Positions 43,985 through 52,178 of a stretch of DNA of 64,000 nt are shown here, piece by piece. The position numbers and the translations under genes were made by a program. Origin of the DNA: Novosphingobium kaempferiae (GTDB lineage Bacteria; Pseudomonadota; Alphaproteobacteria; Sphingomonadales; Sphingomonadaceae); NCBI RefSeq assembly GCF_021227995.1, contig NZ_CP089301.1:3224001-3288000 (forward strand). Direction: 5' to 3'. Under the pieces are notes generated by a model. That model saw only the letters and a program-made list of their open reading frames with translations. It searched no databases and was not told where the DNA came from. Numbering within the stretch: position 1 is the first letter of the stretch; each line of letters starts with the position of its first letter.

Positions 43985-44869
43985 ATGAGCGCTTCTTTCA
44001 GGGAGCAGCTTCAAAGTTCGGTTACCGGCAGGGAGATCTTGAGGGCAAATTGGGGGAATACCTCGGTCGGAGAAATCGATGGTTGGTCCACCCCGCTTAA
44101 GACGTTCGTATCCGCTGTGCTCGCCTGCCCGACCCCGATGTTCCTCGCGTGGGGAGAAGATCTGCTTTCGTTCTTCAATGACGCCTATAGGCCTATTCTG
44201 GGGCTGCGCGCGGAAAGCGCTGTTGGAACTCGATTCCAGGAACTCTGGCGCGACATCTGGGCTGACATCGGACCGCTCGTCAGCCGGACGCTTGCGGGAG
44301 AAAGCATCGAGATGATCGAGACTCGGCTCGACATCTCTCGTCCCGGGAAGCCGAAAGAGAGTTGGTGGACGTTCAGTTATTCCCCGGTCATGAATGAAGA
44401 CGGCGCTATCGGAGGTCTCATGTGCATCACGCGTGAGATGACGCAGCAAGTGCTGGCCGCCAAGGCACGCCAATCCGCCGCCGAGCAATTGCAGGCGGCG
44501 CTTTCAAAAGGCGACAGGATCGGTTCCTGGGACTGGGATGTCGTCGATGACCGTGTGACGGCGGACGAAGCCTTTGCCCTCATATACAACGTGGATCCGG
44601 AACGCGCTGCAAGGGGGGCCGGCGTGAATGAGTTTCTGGATTGCATCCATCCTGATGACGTTCCATTCGTAAGGTCCCAAATCGAGGCTACGATCTGCTA
44701 TGGCGACGCCTACTGCACCGAGTATCGCATCCTGAATTCAAGAGGCCATGTACAATGGGTCTCCGCGCAAGGGCGAGCGATAATGAACCAAGACGGCAAG
44801 TGCGTCCGTTTCCCTGGCGTCAGTTTCGACATCACGATCAACAAGAAGCTGCAATCCTATCCGTGCTGA
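43985..44869 (+). CDS. PAS-domain sensor protein without output domain
   Basis: A 294-residue protein with two PAS-type domains: one at about 40-160 (PTPMFLAWGEDLLSFFNDAY, then the SWWTFSYSPVMNEDG strand typical of HWE kinase N-termini) and one at about 175-290 (GSWDWDVVDDRVTADEAFALIY, IHPDDVPFV). No kinase, GGDEF or HTH domain follows; the frame stops 30 residues after the last PAS strand. GGGAGG precedes the ATG. It may be a truncated HWE histidine kinase or a stand-alone sensor working through a partner. Confidence 0.82.
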   Translation: MSASFREQLQSSVTGREILRANWGNTSVGEIDGWSTPLKTFVSAVLACPTPMFLAWGEDLLSFFNDAYRPILGLRAESAVGTRFQELWRDIWADIGPLVSRTLAGESIEMIETRLDISRPGKPKESWWTFSYSPVMNEDGAIGGLMCITREMTQQVLAAKARQSAAEQLQAALSKGDRIGSWDWDVVDDRVTADEAFALIYNVDPERAARGAGVNEFLDCIHPDDVPFVRSQIEATICYGDAYCTEYRILNSRGHVQWVSAQGRAIMNQDGKCVRFPGVSFDITINKKLQSYPC

Positions 44870-45079
44870 TCATGCCGAGCGGGAGGGGCCGCACCTGATC
44901 ATGCGCACTCATCACGTAACAAAGGTATCCGCGATATCGACTACCCCTTAGCCGATTTGCTGATCTACAGCCGCCACTACTGCCATGGCTTCGCAGGCAT
45001 TCAGCCGAGAGATAGGCTGCATCCAGAAGGTCGGTTGAGGCGTTGTCGAACGACAATCGATTTTTTTGTGAGACAACCA

Positions 45080-45346
45080 ATGCGTAGCAGAGAAAAATTG
45101 GCTGACGTAGTGGCGGGACAGTCAGCGCGACAGCAGAGAAGGCAGTTTGCTCGCTCGCTCAAAGAAACGGCGGCGCGGGCTGTGGTGACAGCTACCGTCA
45201 CTTTTGCAGTAGGTTGGGCACTGAAGCGGCTGTTCGAAAAGTCGGTCGCGGACGCTGCGAAAGAGGGCGCTGCGCAGGGGGCTCAGGAAAATGCTTCGGA
45301 ACAAGATACTACCGAATTGACGCCGACCTCCAGACCCCTCAACTGA
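45080..45346 (+). CDS. Small one-TM hypothetical protein
   Basis: 88 residues, not recognised. A basic N-terminus, a hydrophobic segment at about 34-50 (AVVTATVTFAVGWALKRLF) and an Ala/Glu-rich polar tail. A GTG four codons earlier could be the start; neither has a good ribosome site, so confidence is moderate. Similar one-TM small proteins occur elsewhere in this region. Confidence 0.45.
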   Translation: MRSREKLADVVAGQSARQQRRQFARSLKETAARAVVTATVTFAVGWALKRLFEKSVADAAKEGAAQGAQENASEQDTTELTPTSRPLN

Positions 45347-45514
45347 GCATCTCGTTCACCAAAACTATCAGGGCTATCGCGTTGATCATCAAAACCGCGG
45401 GGCGCAGCGGTTGATGGTCTATACGTTGACGGACGAGACGCCGCAGGCGCTCGAACTCACGTTAAGAATGGGGCTGGGGCGCGCATATCACTCTAGTTCT
45501 CGCGCCCCAGGGAG

Positions 45515-45826
45515 TCAGCGTTCGGAACCGCTGGCGTCCGCCGCCGCATTGTCTACTCGGTCATCTCGACCAGCCGTACGTCGCTCGGACACAAGTCCCG
45601 CTTCCCGAGGGGCTTTGTCGGCACTGTCACAAGCATCCGTGGAACGGTCTGCCTTCGGCGGTTCAGCAGTCGCAGGCGAAAAGGGCTTGGCTTCGGCGCC
45701 GGCTATTCCCTGCTTAAGATCGTTTGCGCTGGCATTCTGAGCATCAACGCCTTCAATCGTCGCACGCCCTTCGTGCTTATCTTCGGGTCGGGGCGAATCC
45801 GGTCCCACGGATGTGGTGTTTTCCAT
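45515..45826 (-). CDS. Small hydrophilic, probably disordered protein
   Basis: 103 residues rich in Ala, Asp, Glu, Ser and Arg, without hydrophobic segments or known motifs. The ribosome site AAGGAG is perfect and seven bases before the ATG, which supports expression. The composition resembles stress-related disordered proteins, but no function can be assigned. An open frame on the other strand over the same bases lacks a ribosome site. Confidence 0.65.
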   Translation of the reverse strand: MENTTSVGPDSPRPEDKHEGRATIEGVDAQNASANDLKQGIAGAEAKPFSPATAEPPKADRSTDACDSADKAPREAGLVSERRTAGRDDRVDNAAADASGSER

Positions 45827-46033
45827 GTCGATCTCCTTTCAATGAAGGAAAGCCGGCACAGAGACGCGGTTCCAGACCGGGCTTCCGGGCGAACGTCGGG
45901 TAACGGAGGTACTGCGACACGAGATGGCAGCGCAAAATCAGCCGCAAGGCGGAAAAAAACCCGGTCACCTGTATCGGGCAAATCGCAAAGCCGCCAGCAA
46001 CGCAGCCGGTTCTCGGTCCACTTGCGGTCCTGC

Positions 46034-46957
46034 TTACCTCTTTGTGCTACTAGCCTTGGCCGGCTTTTCTATGGTGCGCGTAAACCGGTAACTCACCTGC
46101 TCGAATTTCTGGGATCGGAAGAAGTTATGGGAATTCCGGATGTCGATGTCGCTCATGGCTTCGACCGCGGTGCACCTTTTCCTGGCCAGAGCGGCATCGG
46201 CAACGGCCAGGAGTCTGGTGCCGAACCCACGACGGCGGTTACCTTCGTCAACTACCAGTACGGTGATCCGGCCGATCTTGCCCCGATGCGGCGTGGCGAC
46301 CACTGACCATGCGATGCAACCCGCGATGCTGCCGCACTCGGCAAGGTACATGTCGCCGCCCGCCTTGCGCAGGTTCGCAAGATTTCGTGCCACGGCCTTT
46401 GCGTCTAGAACAACGTCTGATAGCTGCGAAAACAGTCTCGCGACCGCCAACGCATCAGCCGGCTTCGCGCGCCGAAGAGCAAGCTCGGGTTCGCTGCGGA
46501 CGATTTTCAGCTTCGGTCTCGCACTCAGCGGCACATTTTCCTGCGTTTCTTCGCTGCCCGAAACCGGCGTATCTCTACCTTTTCCTGTCGTCACGGACGA
46601 GCGTCTGTCACGAGCGGGAGCGGCTGCAACACGGCGCTTCGAACGCGGGAGGATCGAAGGTTGGGGCTCCTCCTCAGCCTCCGCACGATGCCTTGACCGC
46701 GCAGGAAGCCTGTCGGTGACGCTTGCGGACTGTTTCCAGGTACTCATGGCGCCCGCGCGCAGATAGTCTTCGATTTCCTTCGCGCTCGCGGTCAGGAAGC
46801 CGTCCTGGCCGACCCCAATGAGCTTCTTGCCTTCGTCATCGATCAATCCGAACTTTCCAAAATCACCCGTTCCGGGTTTGCGGCGCCTTGATCTGACGAG
46901 CTTGAGCCCGCGGTGCCGGGCCATCTCCTTCAGTTTGTCGGCAACCTCGTCGGTCAT
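46034..46957 (-). CDS. GNAT-family acetyltransferase fused to an N-terminal domain
   Basis: A 307-residue protein. Residues about 155-295 are a GNAT domain: LRRAKPADALAVARLFSQL, IGRITVLVVDEGNRRRGFGTRLL with the acetyl-CoA loop R-x-x-G-F-G, then NSHNFFRSQKFE. Residues 1-70 form a separate small domain (RHRGLKLVRSRRRKPGTGDF, KFGLIDDEGKKLIG, KEIEDYL) of unknown fold, joined by a basic, Pro/Arg-rich linker. The acetyl acceptor is unknown. ATG 46957 is preferred over a GTG nine bases upstream. Confidence 0.82.
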   Translation of the reverse strand: MTDEVADKLKEMARHRGLKLVRSRRRKPGTGDFGKFGLIDDEGKKLIGVGQDGFLTASAKEIEDYLRAGAMSTWKQSASVTDRLPARSRHRAEAEEEPQPSILPRSKRRVAAAPARDRRSSVTTGKGRDTPVSGSEETQENVPLSARPKLKIVRSEPELALRRAKPADALAVARLFSQLSDVVLDAKAVARNLANLRKAGGDMYLAECGSIAGCIAWSVVATPHRGKIGRITVLVVDEGNRRRGFGTRLLAVADAALARKRCTAVEAMSDIDIRNSHNFFRSQKFEQVSYRFTRTIEKPAKASSTKR

Positions 46958-47277
46958 TCCCGTCACCTTTTTCGTGTGAACCGCTGATCGGCATCGGCCT
47001 CGTTTGGGCGCGCGGGCGGCTCATCGATCGTTTGGTGTCGGAACGCATGAAACGCCCCCCGCGCTGCGCCGCCATGCGTATGCTATTTCAAACAATCATG
47101 CAGGTCCGCGAAAGCCGCTGGTGAAAACTGCGCGCAAAGTCCGTGCCTCTCGTCAGGGCTGACAAGCAAAGGAGGCGCGTCGCGTGTGGTTGCTGCAATT
47201 GTCGTCGTTCGTTTCGTGAGAGAACGTTGGCATTCTAAGAATCTGCTCATGCGCGGTTTCGGGTGTGAGGGGGGCGA
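46958..47277. other. Gap upstream of the GNAT gene
   Basis: 320 bases. The GNAT promoter should lie here. A strong site AAAGGAGG at about 47168 on the plus strand leads only into an 11-codon frame. No other feature is visible. Confidence 0.4.
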
Positions 47278-47367
47278 TCATGGTGAGCGATTGTTCTCAA
47301 ACGTGATCGACCCTTCCGCCAGAGCCGCGTCATAGCCTGCATCGCTCGGCGGGACCGCGTCGCTCAT
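47278..47367 (-). CDS. Tiny 29-residue frame coupled to ku
   Basis: This small frame (MSDAVPPSDAGYDAALAEGS, then nine more residues) starts at an ATG that overlaps the ku stop codon (ATGA). The overlap and the ordinary amino-acid make-up suggest that it may be translated. No homologue is recognised. It could equally be chance. Confidence 0.35.
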   Translation of the reverse strand: MSDAVPPSDAGYDAALAEGSITFENNRSP

Positions 47368-48287
47368 GCGCGCTTGCGGGCGGCGGACTTTGAAGGTGCC
47401 TTTGACTCGGTCTCCTTTGCAGCAGGCCTCTTCGGCGCTGTCTTGCCGGTGCTCTTCGGCGCGGATTTTTTCCGGGCATTTTTTGTGCCCCCGCCTTTGT
47501 TGCTGGCACCGAGCGAGTTTTTAAGCGCAGCCATGAGGTCGATCACGTTGTCGCCGCGCGTTTCCTTCTCGCCGTCTTCCTCACTGATATTGAGGGTCTT
47601 GCCCTTTTTCTTTCCCTCGATGAGATTCTTCAGCGCATCGACATAGCGGTCGTGGAACTCGCTTGCGTCGAATTTTCCGGTCTTCTTGTCGATCAGGGTT
47701 GTTGCGAGGTCGAGCAGTTCCTCGTCGGGATCGCTATCTGCGATATCTCGAAAATAGCTCGCAGCCTTGTGCACCTCATCGGCGTAGCGAAGCGTTTCCA
47801 TGACGAGACCGCGGCCGCAGGCCTTGATCGAAACGACATATTCCCGCCCGCGCATCGCGAGTTGCCCAAGACCGATCTTGCGGCTGCGCCGAAGCGCTTC
47901 GCGCAAAACAATGAAGGCTTCTTCGGCGAGGTCGTCGGCCGGAACGACGTAATAAGGCTTCTCGAAATAGATCATGTCGATGTCCTGAGCATCGACAAAC
48001 TGCGTAAGTTCAAGCGTCTTCTTGCTCTCGAGCTTGACGCCCTCGATTTCACTTTCATCGAGGAGGACATATTCGCCCTTCGAATATTCGAACCCTTTGA
48101 CGATCTCATCGACATTGACCGGGCCGATCCCAGGGACAACCTTCTCGTACCGAATCCTCTTGCCGGAAGGTTCGTGAATTTGATTGAAGGCGATCGTCGC
48201 ACCGCTCTTGGTCGCAGAGTAGACTTCGACGGGGATCGAGACGAGAGCCAGTCGGATCTGGCCTTTCCAGTAAGGGCGAGCAGCCAT
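47364..48287 (-). CDS. ku: Ku protein of bacterial non-homologous end joining
   Basis: A 307-residue Ku homologue: ARPYWKGQIRLALVSIPVEV start, the SGKRIRYEKVVPG block, the LDESEIEGVKLESKKTLEL beta-strands and the RPYYV-like EKPYYVVPAD. It ends in a Lys/Ala-rich basic tail (about 245-307) that binds DNA and often LigD. The start is ATG 48287, with GGAG six bases upstream. It binds double-strand ends and recruits LigD, which is encoded 8 kb to the right. The two are not in one operon. Confidence 0.96.
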   Translation of the reverse strand: MAARPYWKGQIRLALVSIPVEVYSATKSGATIAFNQIHEPSGKRIRYEKVVPGIGPVNVDEIVKGFEYSKGEYVLLDESEIEGVKLESKKTLELTQFVDAQDIDMIYFEKPYYVVPADDLAEEAFIVLREALRRSRKIGLGQLAMRGREYVVSIKACGRGLVMETLRYADEVHKAASYFRDIADSDPDEELLDLATTLIDKKTGKFDASEFHDRYVDALKNLIEGKKKGKTLNISEEDGEKETRGDNVIDLMAALKNSLGASNKGGGTKNARKKSAPKSTGKTAPKRPAAKETESKAPSKSAARKRA

Positions 48288-49164
48288 GAGCATCTCCTCG
48301 AAACGATTCGATAATCCCTGGAGGAAGCACTCGTTCCCACCCGCCACAGGCGCAGGCTGGTCGTCGGGCTTCACTGCGAGGGACAACGCCTTTCCGTCGC
48401 CAGATGAAATCTGCAGGCTCAGTTCTTCCCATGCCCAACCGTCGGGACTGCCGCATGTGCGCAAGTCCGGGCAGAGCAACGCTGCCCTATCGCGCGCCTG
48501 TTATGCCTTCATTCTCTGCCCAGGCCCGGATCGCAACTCGCGGATCGACGTTTCGCGGCTAAGCGCATTAGCTCGGAGCAGGTTTCGTCGTCGCCCTCGC
48601 AGCGTTGCGCCGTTGCCTCGAATGACGACGGCCTGAAGCCAATTCAATCCTTGAACGACCTACCCTGATCGAACGTTATCGGGCGGTCTGGGCCTAGGCG
48701 TTCCTGACCTTACCTCTCCTTTTCGCGATCGGGGAACCTGCCCGAGGTTGCTGCGCCGCTGGGACCGCGGTCCTGGCGTTCGGAAGTTGGGTCGGGGGCG
48801 CCTGGTCCATCGACATCGGTCGTGACTATCGCCGGGCTACCGTGGCCCTGCCCAGCGATCGTAGCGTTGCTATCTCCGGGCGAGACTTTTTGCGCAGCCT
48901 TGCGGTTGGTATTCTCGCCTGCTCCGGTCGACGGGCATGCGCTCCAGCCGGAATGACATTACCCGCTAAATTTGATTGACGCTTTGATAAACAAGACATT
49001 GATCTGCATCTGTTGGCCCAAATGTCGATTGGCCCCGTCCAGCGGTTACGCCCAAAGCTGACCAACGTCTGATGAATGGAGGTCTTTGTGAGCCGCTCTC
49101 CGGAACGGGCGACCAGGCGCCGGGGTTGATATGCCGATCCAAACAGCAATCAGAGGAGATGGCC
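48288..49164. other. Long gap between ku and a small hypothetical gene
   Basis: 877 bases. The ku promoter lies at the left. On the minus strand, 48713-48958 is open for 82 codons with a protein-like hydrophilic composition but has no start codon; it may be a gene remnant. Nothing else is supported. Confidence 0.45.
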
Positions 49165-49419
49165 GTGTTTCGCAAAACCGTTCTACTCCACGGCGGCCCC
49201 TGCCACGGCATGACCGTTGGATGGGATGGCGGTGATGAGCTGCGAATGATCAGGTGCTTCAAGGGCTTTGCGCTCTGGCCGCGCAGTGCGGCCCTTCCTT
49301 TGCTCGAGAGTGAGCCTTATCAAACGTCGATCGATTCCCCTTCGATCTTCGTTTGGGCAAATAGACGTAGTTCGAACCGTCGCGATACCTTGCGGTTGAT
49401 TGGGCGAAACAGCGGGTAA
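49165..49419 (+). CDS. Small hypothetical protein
   Basis: 84 residues, not recognised. It opens with FRKTVLLHGGPCHGMTVGWD, which resembles the VxLxGGPxDG opening of many small uncharacterised proteins. The GTG at 49165 has GGAG six bases upstream; an ATG two codons earlier abuts that site. It is followed by a gap in which only one weak ORF is visible. Confidence 0.5.
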   Translation: MFRKTVLLHGGPCHGMTVGWDGGDELRMIRCFKGFALWPRSAALPLLESEPYQTSIDSPSIFVWANRRSSNRRDTLRLIGRNSG

Positions 49420-49569
49420 TTCGTCTGGTGTAACTCTTCCGATGGAAGGTTAAGCTGATACTGCGAGGTCGTCCCGACGAGGGGTACGGCGTTCTCTCCG
49501 CTTTCGTGATCGCGAATAACGACCACGCGTCGGGAAACCTCCAGTCCTCGCGGTTTACTAAAGTATGCC

Positions 49570-49905
49570 GTGAGCGTTTTTCCAGATTCCGGAGCTGCCG
49601 ATGCTGATACAAGGCAAGAACGGCTGACACCCCTGGGGGGGAAGGGCGGCGGAAAACCGTCAAGGTTCAGTTTCCTCATCGTCGGTCTGGTTCTCATGGC
49701 CGTAGTGGCCGGAGGCATTACGGTGATGAGCGTGGGCATTTTCGACCGGCCGGGCCCCGATCGAGGTACGGTTGAAAGGCACTGCCGACTGACGCTGCAA
49801 GTCGGTCCACCCCTCTCAGGCAGGAGCACGGGTTTCGGAAGTCCTTCGGTACTTTGCCGGAATAGGCCTTTGCGGGCATCATACCTCGCAGAGGCTACTA
49901 TTTAG
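49570..49905 (+). CDS. Possible small one-TM protein
   Basis: 111 residues from a GTG without a clear ribosome site. A hydrophobic helix at about 33-58 (FSFLIVGLVLMAVVAGGITV) follows a polar N-terminus. The second half has an untypical composition and may be a read-on after a frameshift: a run of seven G near 49635 is a likely slippage point. Reported with low confidence. Confidence 0.3.
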   Translation: MSVFPDSGAADADTRQERLTPLGGKGGGKPSRFSFLIVGLVLMAVVAGGITVMSVGIFDRPGPDRGTVERHCRLTLQVGPPLSGRSTGFGSPSVLCRNRPLRASYLAEATI

Positions 49906-49944
49906 GCGCCAGCTGACATTCCATTGCCCTCCCCTCAGGAGAGG

Positions 49945-50064
49945 TCAAAATTCGCGTTCGATCAGGCCCGCCGCCTGCATGCACAAGTAGCTTGGAATGG
50001 AAAACAAAATGGCGAGTGCGAGGAAGGGAAGCGCCAGAATATAGCGCATTGTCGGGCTCATCAT
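49945..50064 (-). CDS. 39-residue membrane peptide
   Basis: A small frame with ACGGAGG three bases upstream of ATG-ATG. The peptide is almost entirely one hydrophobic helix (MRYILALPFLALAILFSIPS) with a polar end, GLIEREF. Such short membrane peptides are common in sphingomonad stress regions. The ribosome site and clean helix support it; the function is unknown. Confidence 0.5.
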   Translation of the reverse strand: MMSPTMRYILALPFLALAILFSIPSYLCMQAAGLIEREF

Positions 50065-50544
50065 GTCCTCCGTTCGATGGTAAGCAACGCGGATCCAATG
50101 CATGGGAATGCAAGTGGTGCCGGTCTATTGATACAGATTGCTTTGTAATGAAGCGGTATTGCGGCACTTAGCGAGCAGCGCATGTGGGTGCTGGTCGTAA
50201 TCTCCCCGCCGATTCCCTCGCCGGCCGCCGCGTGAATGAGAAGGCGACCTTTTTCGCACTTTCGGTGATCCCGGGCGCGTTTGAACGCCGTAGCGCAACG
50301 ATGCGGGCGCTCGCCATGGGGGCACCTGAGGTCGCGTTGAAATCGTCCAAATTATCGGGGCGCAGATCAGCGCGATCAATGTCGCGCTTGGGGGTGGACA
50401 TCAAGGACGATGATAAGAAAGCCGGTAACATGGGGACAGTTGCGCCGCCTCAATGGGCAAGGACGTTACGCTCAGAATCGCTATCGTCGAAACCAAATCA
50501 CCTCGCAGGCTTTTTGCCACGGAACCATTGGTAGGAGGACAGCC
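50065..50544. other. Gap with only weak open frames
   Basis: 480 bases. Several short frames on both strands (for instance 50168-50431 minus) lack ribosome sites and typical composition. No repeat or RNA gene is seen. Confidence 0.4.
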
Positions 50545-50733
50545 TTGCCAGATCCCGAGCATACGACAACACATCCGCCGAGCGCACGCAGGAAAGGTAA
50601 AGCCGCGATCTTCGTCGTCACGATCATCATCGCGCTCATTCTGGTAATATTCGTGGGTCGAAATTTCTGGCATGCCACAGAAGTTTCCGAGACCCAAACC
50701 ACCTCATCGCCGCGTGGCGCCATAGAGCACTAG
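50545..50733 (+). CDS. 62-residue one-TM protein with TTG start
   Basis: The TTG at 50545 has a perfect AGGAGG six bases upstream, which decides the start. The product is a short polar head, a basic patch ARRKGKAA, a membrane helix (IFVVTIIIALILVIFVG) and a polar tail. It looks like a real small inner-membrane protein of unknown role. Confidence 0.6.
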   Translation: MPDPEHTTTHPPSARRKGKAAIFVVTIIIALILVIFVGRNFWHATEVSETQTTSSPRGAIEH

Positions 50734-50873
50734 GGTGAAACATCGGTCAGGTGATGTCAGGCCAGCCGGAAAACTTTCGGTCCCTACGTAAGTAGAACGA
50801 ACTGATCAGAAACCTGAGAGATTGGAAATTTGATCAGCGCGCTGAACCGTCGCTGCTGAGACTATCTCGACGA

Positions 50874-51095
50874 TCAGTAGTTAGGCGGGATCTGCTTCCT
50901 GAAGTTTGGCAGATGCCGGGCAAGCTCCAAGCGGATCCCCACTGGGACACGCTCCAAATTGGCTAGCGCGATGACCGCGTCATCATGAGGCAGCAACCTG
51001 GCCGCGCTTGTTACGACATTGGTCACCAATATCGCGAGACTGTCGGCGGACTGCAAGCACAGTGGAATCCGTTTCGCATTCAACTGGCGGGTCAT
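50874..51095 (-). CDS. Small hypothetical protein, third of a three-gene run
   Basis: 73 residues from ATG 51095; a GTG at 51152 would add 19. Helical, with LCLQSADSLAILVTNVVTSA and a basic end. Not recognised. It follows two other small genes on the same strand with short gaps, which argues for a common transcript. Confidence 0.42.
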   Translation of the reverse strand: MTRQLNAKRIPLCLQSADSLAILVTNVVTSAARLLPHDDAVIALANLERVPVGIRLELARHLPNFRKQIPPNY

Positions 51096-51176
51096 GGCGC
51101 GACAAGAAGGCTGATCAGGATCCAAGCTGCTGAAATGGGCCGGAGGGATCACACCGACTACCGGCCCATCAGCAGC

Positions 51177-51380
51177 TCAGGCTGCGGATGCCAGATCCGA
51201 CGAACCCGGACCATAAAGGTCACGGGTCCAACTGGCCATCTGATCGTCAACGATCGTGCGCAGTGCCTTCAGCCGACCGATTTCACCATGGTCGGCGCAG
51301 CCCCTGGCTGCTGCATCCGCAATTGCGAGATCCAGTCGCCGTTGTTCCTTTCGAAATAAGCTGAACAGCTTCTCGGCCAT
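51177..51380 (-). CDS. YdcH/DUF465-like small coiled protein
   Basis: 67 residues: FRKEQRRLDLAIADAAARG, then HGEIGRLKALRTIVDDQM, the spacing of the small helical-hairpin DUF465 (YdcH) proteins, in which an H/Q-R-x-L-D start is followed by L-K-x-x-x-L. GGAG lies eight bases before the ATG. It is two bases behind the stop of the preceding gene. Confidence 0.6.
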   Translation of the reverse strand: MAEKLFSLFRKEQRRLDLAIADAAARGCADHGEIGRLKALRTIVDDQMASWTRDLYGPGSSDLASAA

Positions 51381-51382
51381 GG

Positions 51383-51586
51383 TCAGATCTCCCCGTCAGG
51401 ACGCTTCCGATCCGCCGGGCTCATACCCTTACGCCGGATCGCTTCTTGCGCCCGTTCCTGCCGGGTCCCGGGGTCTGGGAGGGAAATTCCTCTCGAGATA
51501 GATCGGAGAATCGCGCGCCTGACCTCGTGTTCAAACTGCGGACGCGAAGCCGTGTGAAACGGGTGATGAAAATTGGAGAGGGACAT
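51383..51586 (-). CDS. Small hypothetical protein with strong ribosome site
   Basis: 67 residues, basic and helical: HPFHTASRPQFEHEVRRAIL, then SLPDPGTRQERAQEA. AAAGGAGG is seven bases upstream of ATG 51586, which fixes the start. First of the three-gene run. Not recognised. Confidence 0.58.
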   Translation of the reverse strand: MSLSNFHHPFHTASRPQFEHEVRRAILRSISRGISLPDPGTRQERAQEAIRRKGMSPADRKRPDGEI

Positions 51587-52178
51587 TGTGCTGCCTCCTT
51601 TCTTCCAGCTCTCCTCATGCGGCAAGCTGACTGCCGCGCAGAAATAATGGTGAAGTCCGCTCCGTGTTTCAAGAGCGACGGTCACGGCTCGCTGCCGGCT
51701 CAGAAGTGCTGAGCTTGATGCGGTTCGTGGCGAACCGGGAACATCGTGGTGCTTCCGCCAGCTTCGCTGACGGGGCCGGGTCTTGAGGTTTTGATGAATG
51801 GCACGTGCGACCATGGTTGGCCCATTTCCTGATGACCAGCGAACTCCATGACTTAGTAGCGGACGGTCGGTTAAACCTTAGAGGTTCGCGAGTGTCGGCC
51901 TCGGAACAACGTTATCAGGATCACCGCCGCTCATGGGGCGCGGCGGCGTGCCTGAAAACTCCACGACCTTTGACGGCATCATCGGTAAATCTCTCCGATC
52001 CCGACCGACACCAGTCTTGCTGCGCGGTGATCGTCAATGCCCATGGCCATGAAGTAGCGAATGCGCGATGTCATCCAACGAGGCTGCTTAGGGATGGCCT
52101 TCCCGGAAAACATGCACTTGATCGAAAGGACCCTAACAGATTCCCGGATCATCGGCGCAGTCCGCAGCCATGAAACCC
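51587..52178. other. Gap between small-gene run and exporter
   Basis: 592 bases. Overlapping short frames on both strands, none with a ribosome site. A 12-base piece at 51860 (GCGGACGGTCGG) resembles the start of the 58-bp repeat, but the rest does not match. Promoter for the small-gene run expected at the left. Confidence 0.4.

Noticed and set aside
51860..51871. Possible fifth copy of the 58-bp repeat
   Set aside because: Only the first dozen bases match; the conserved CTGA and AAGGGTCG parts are absent.
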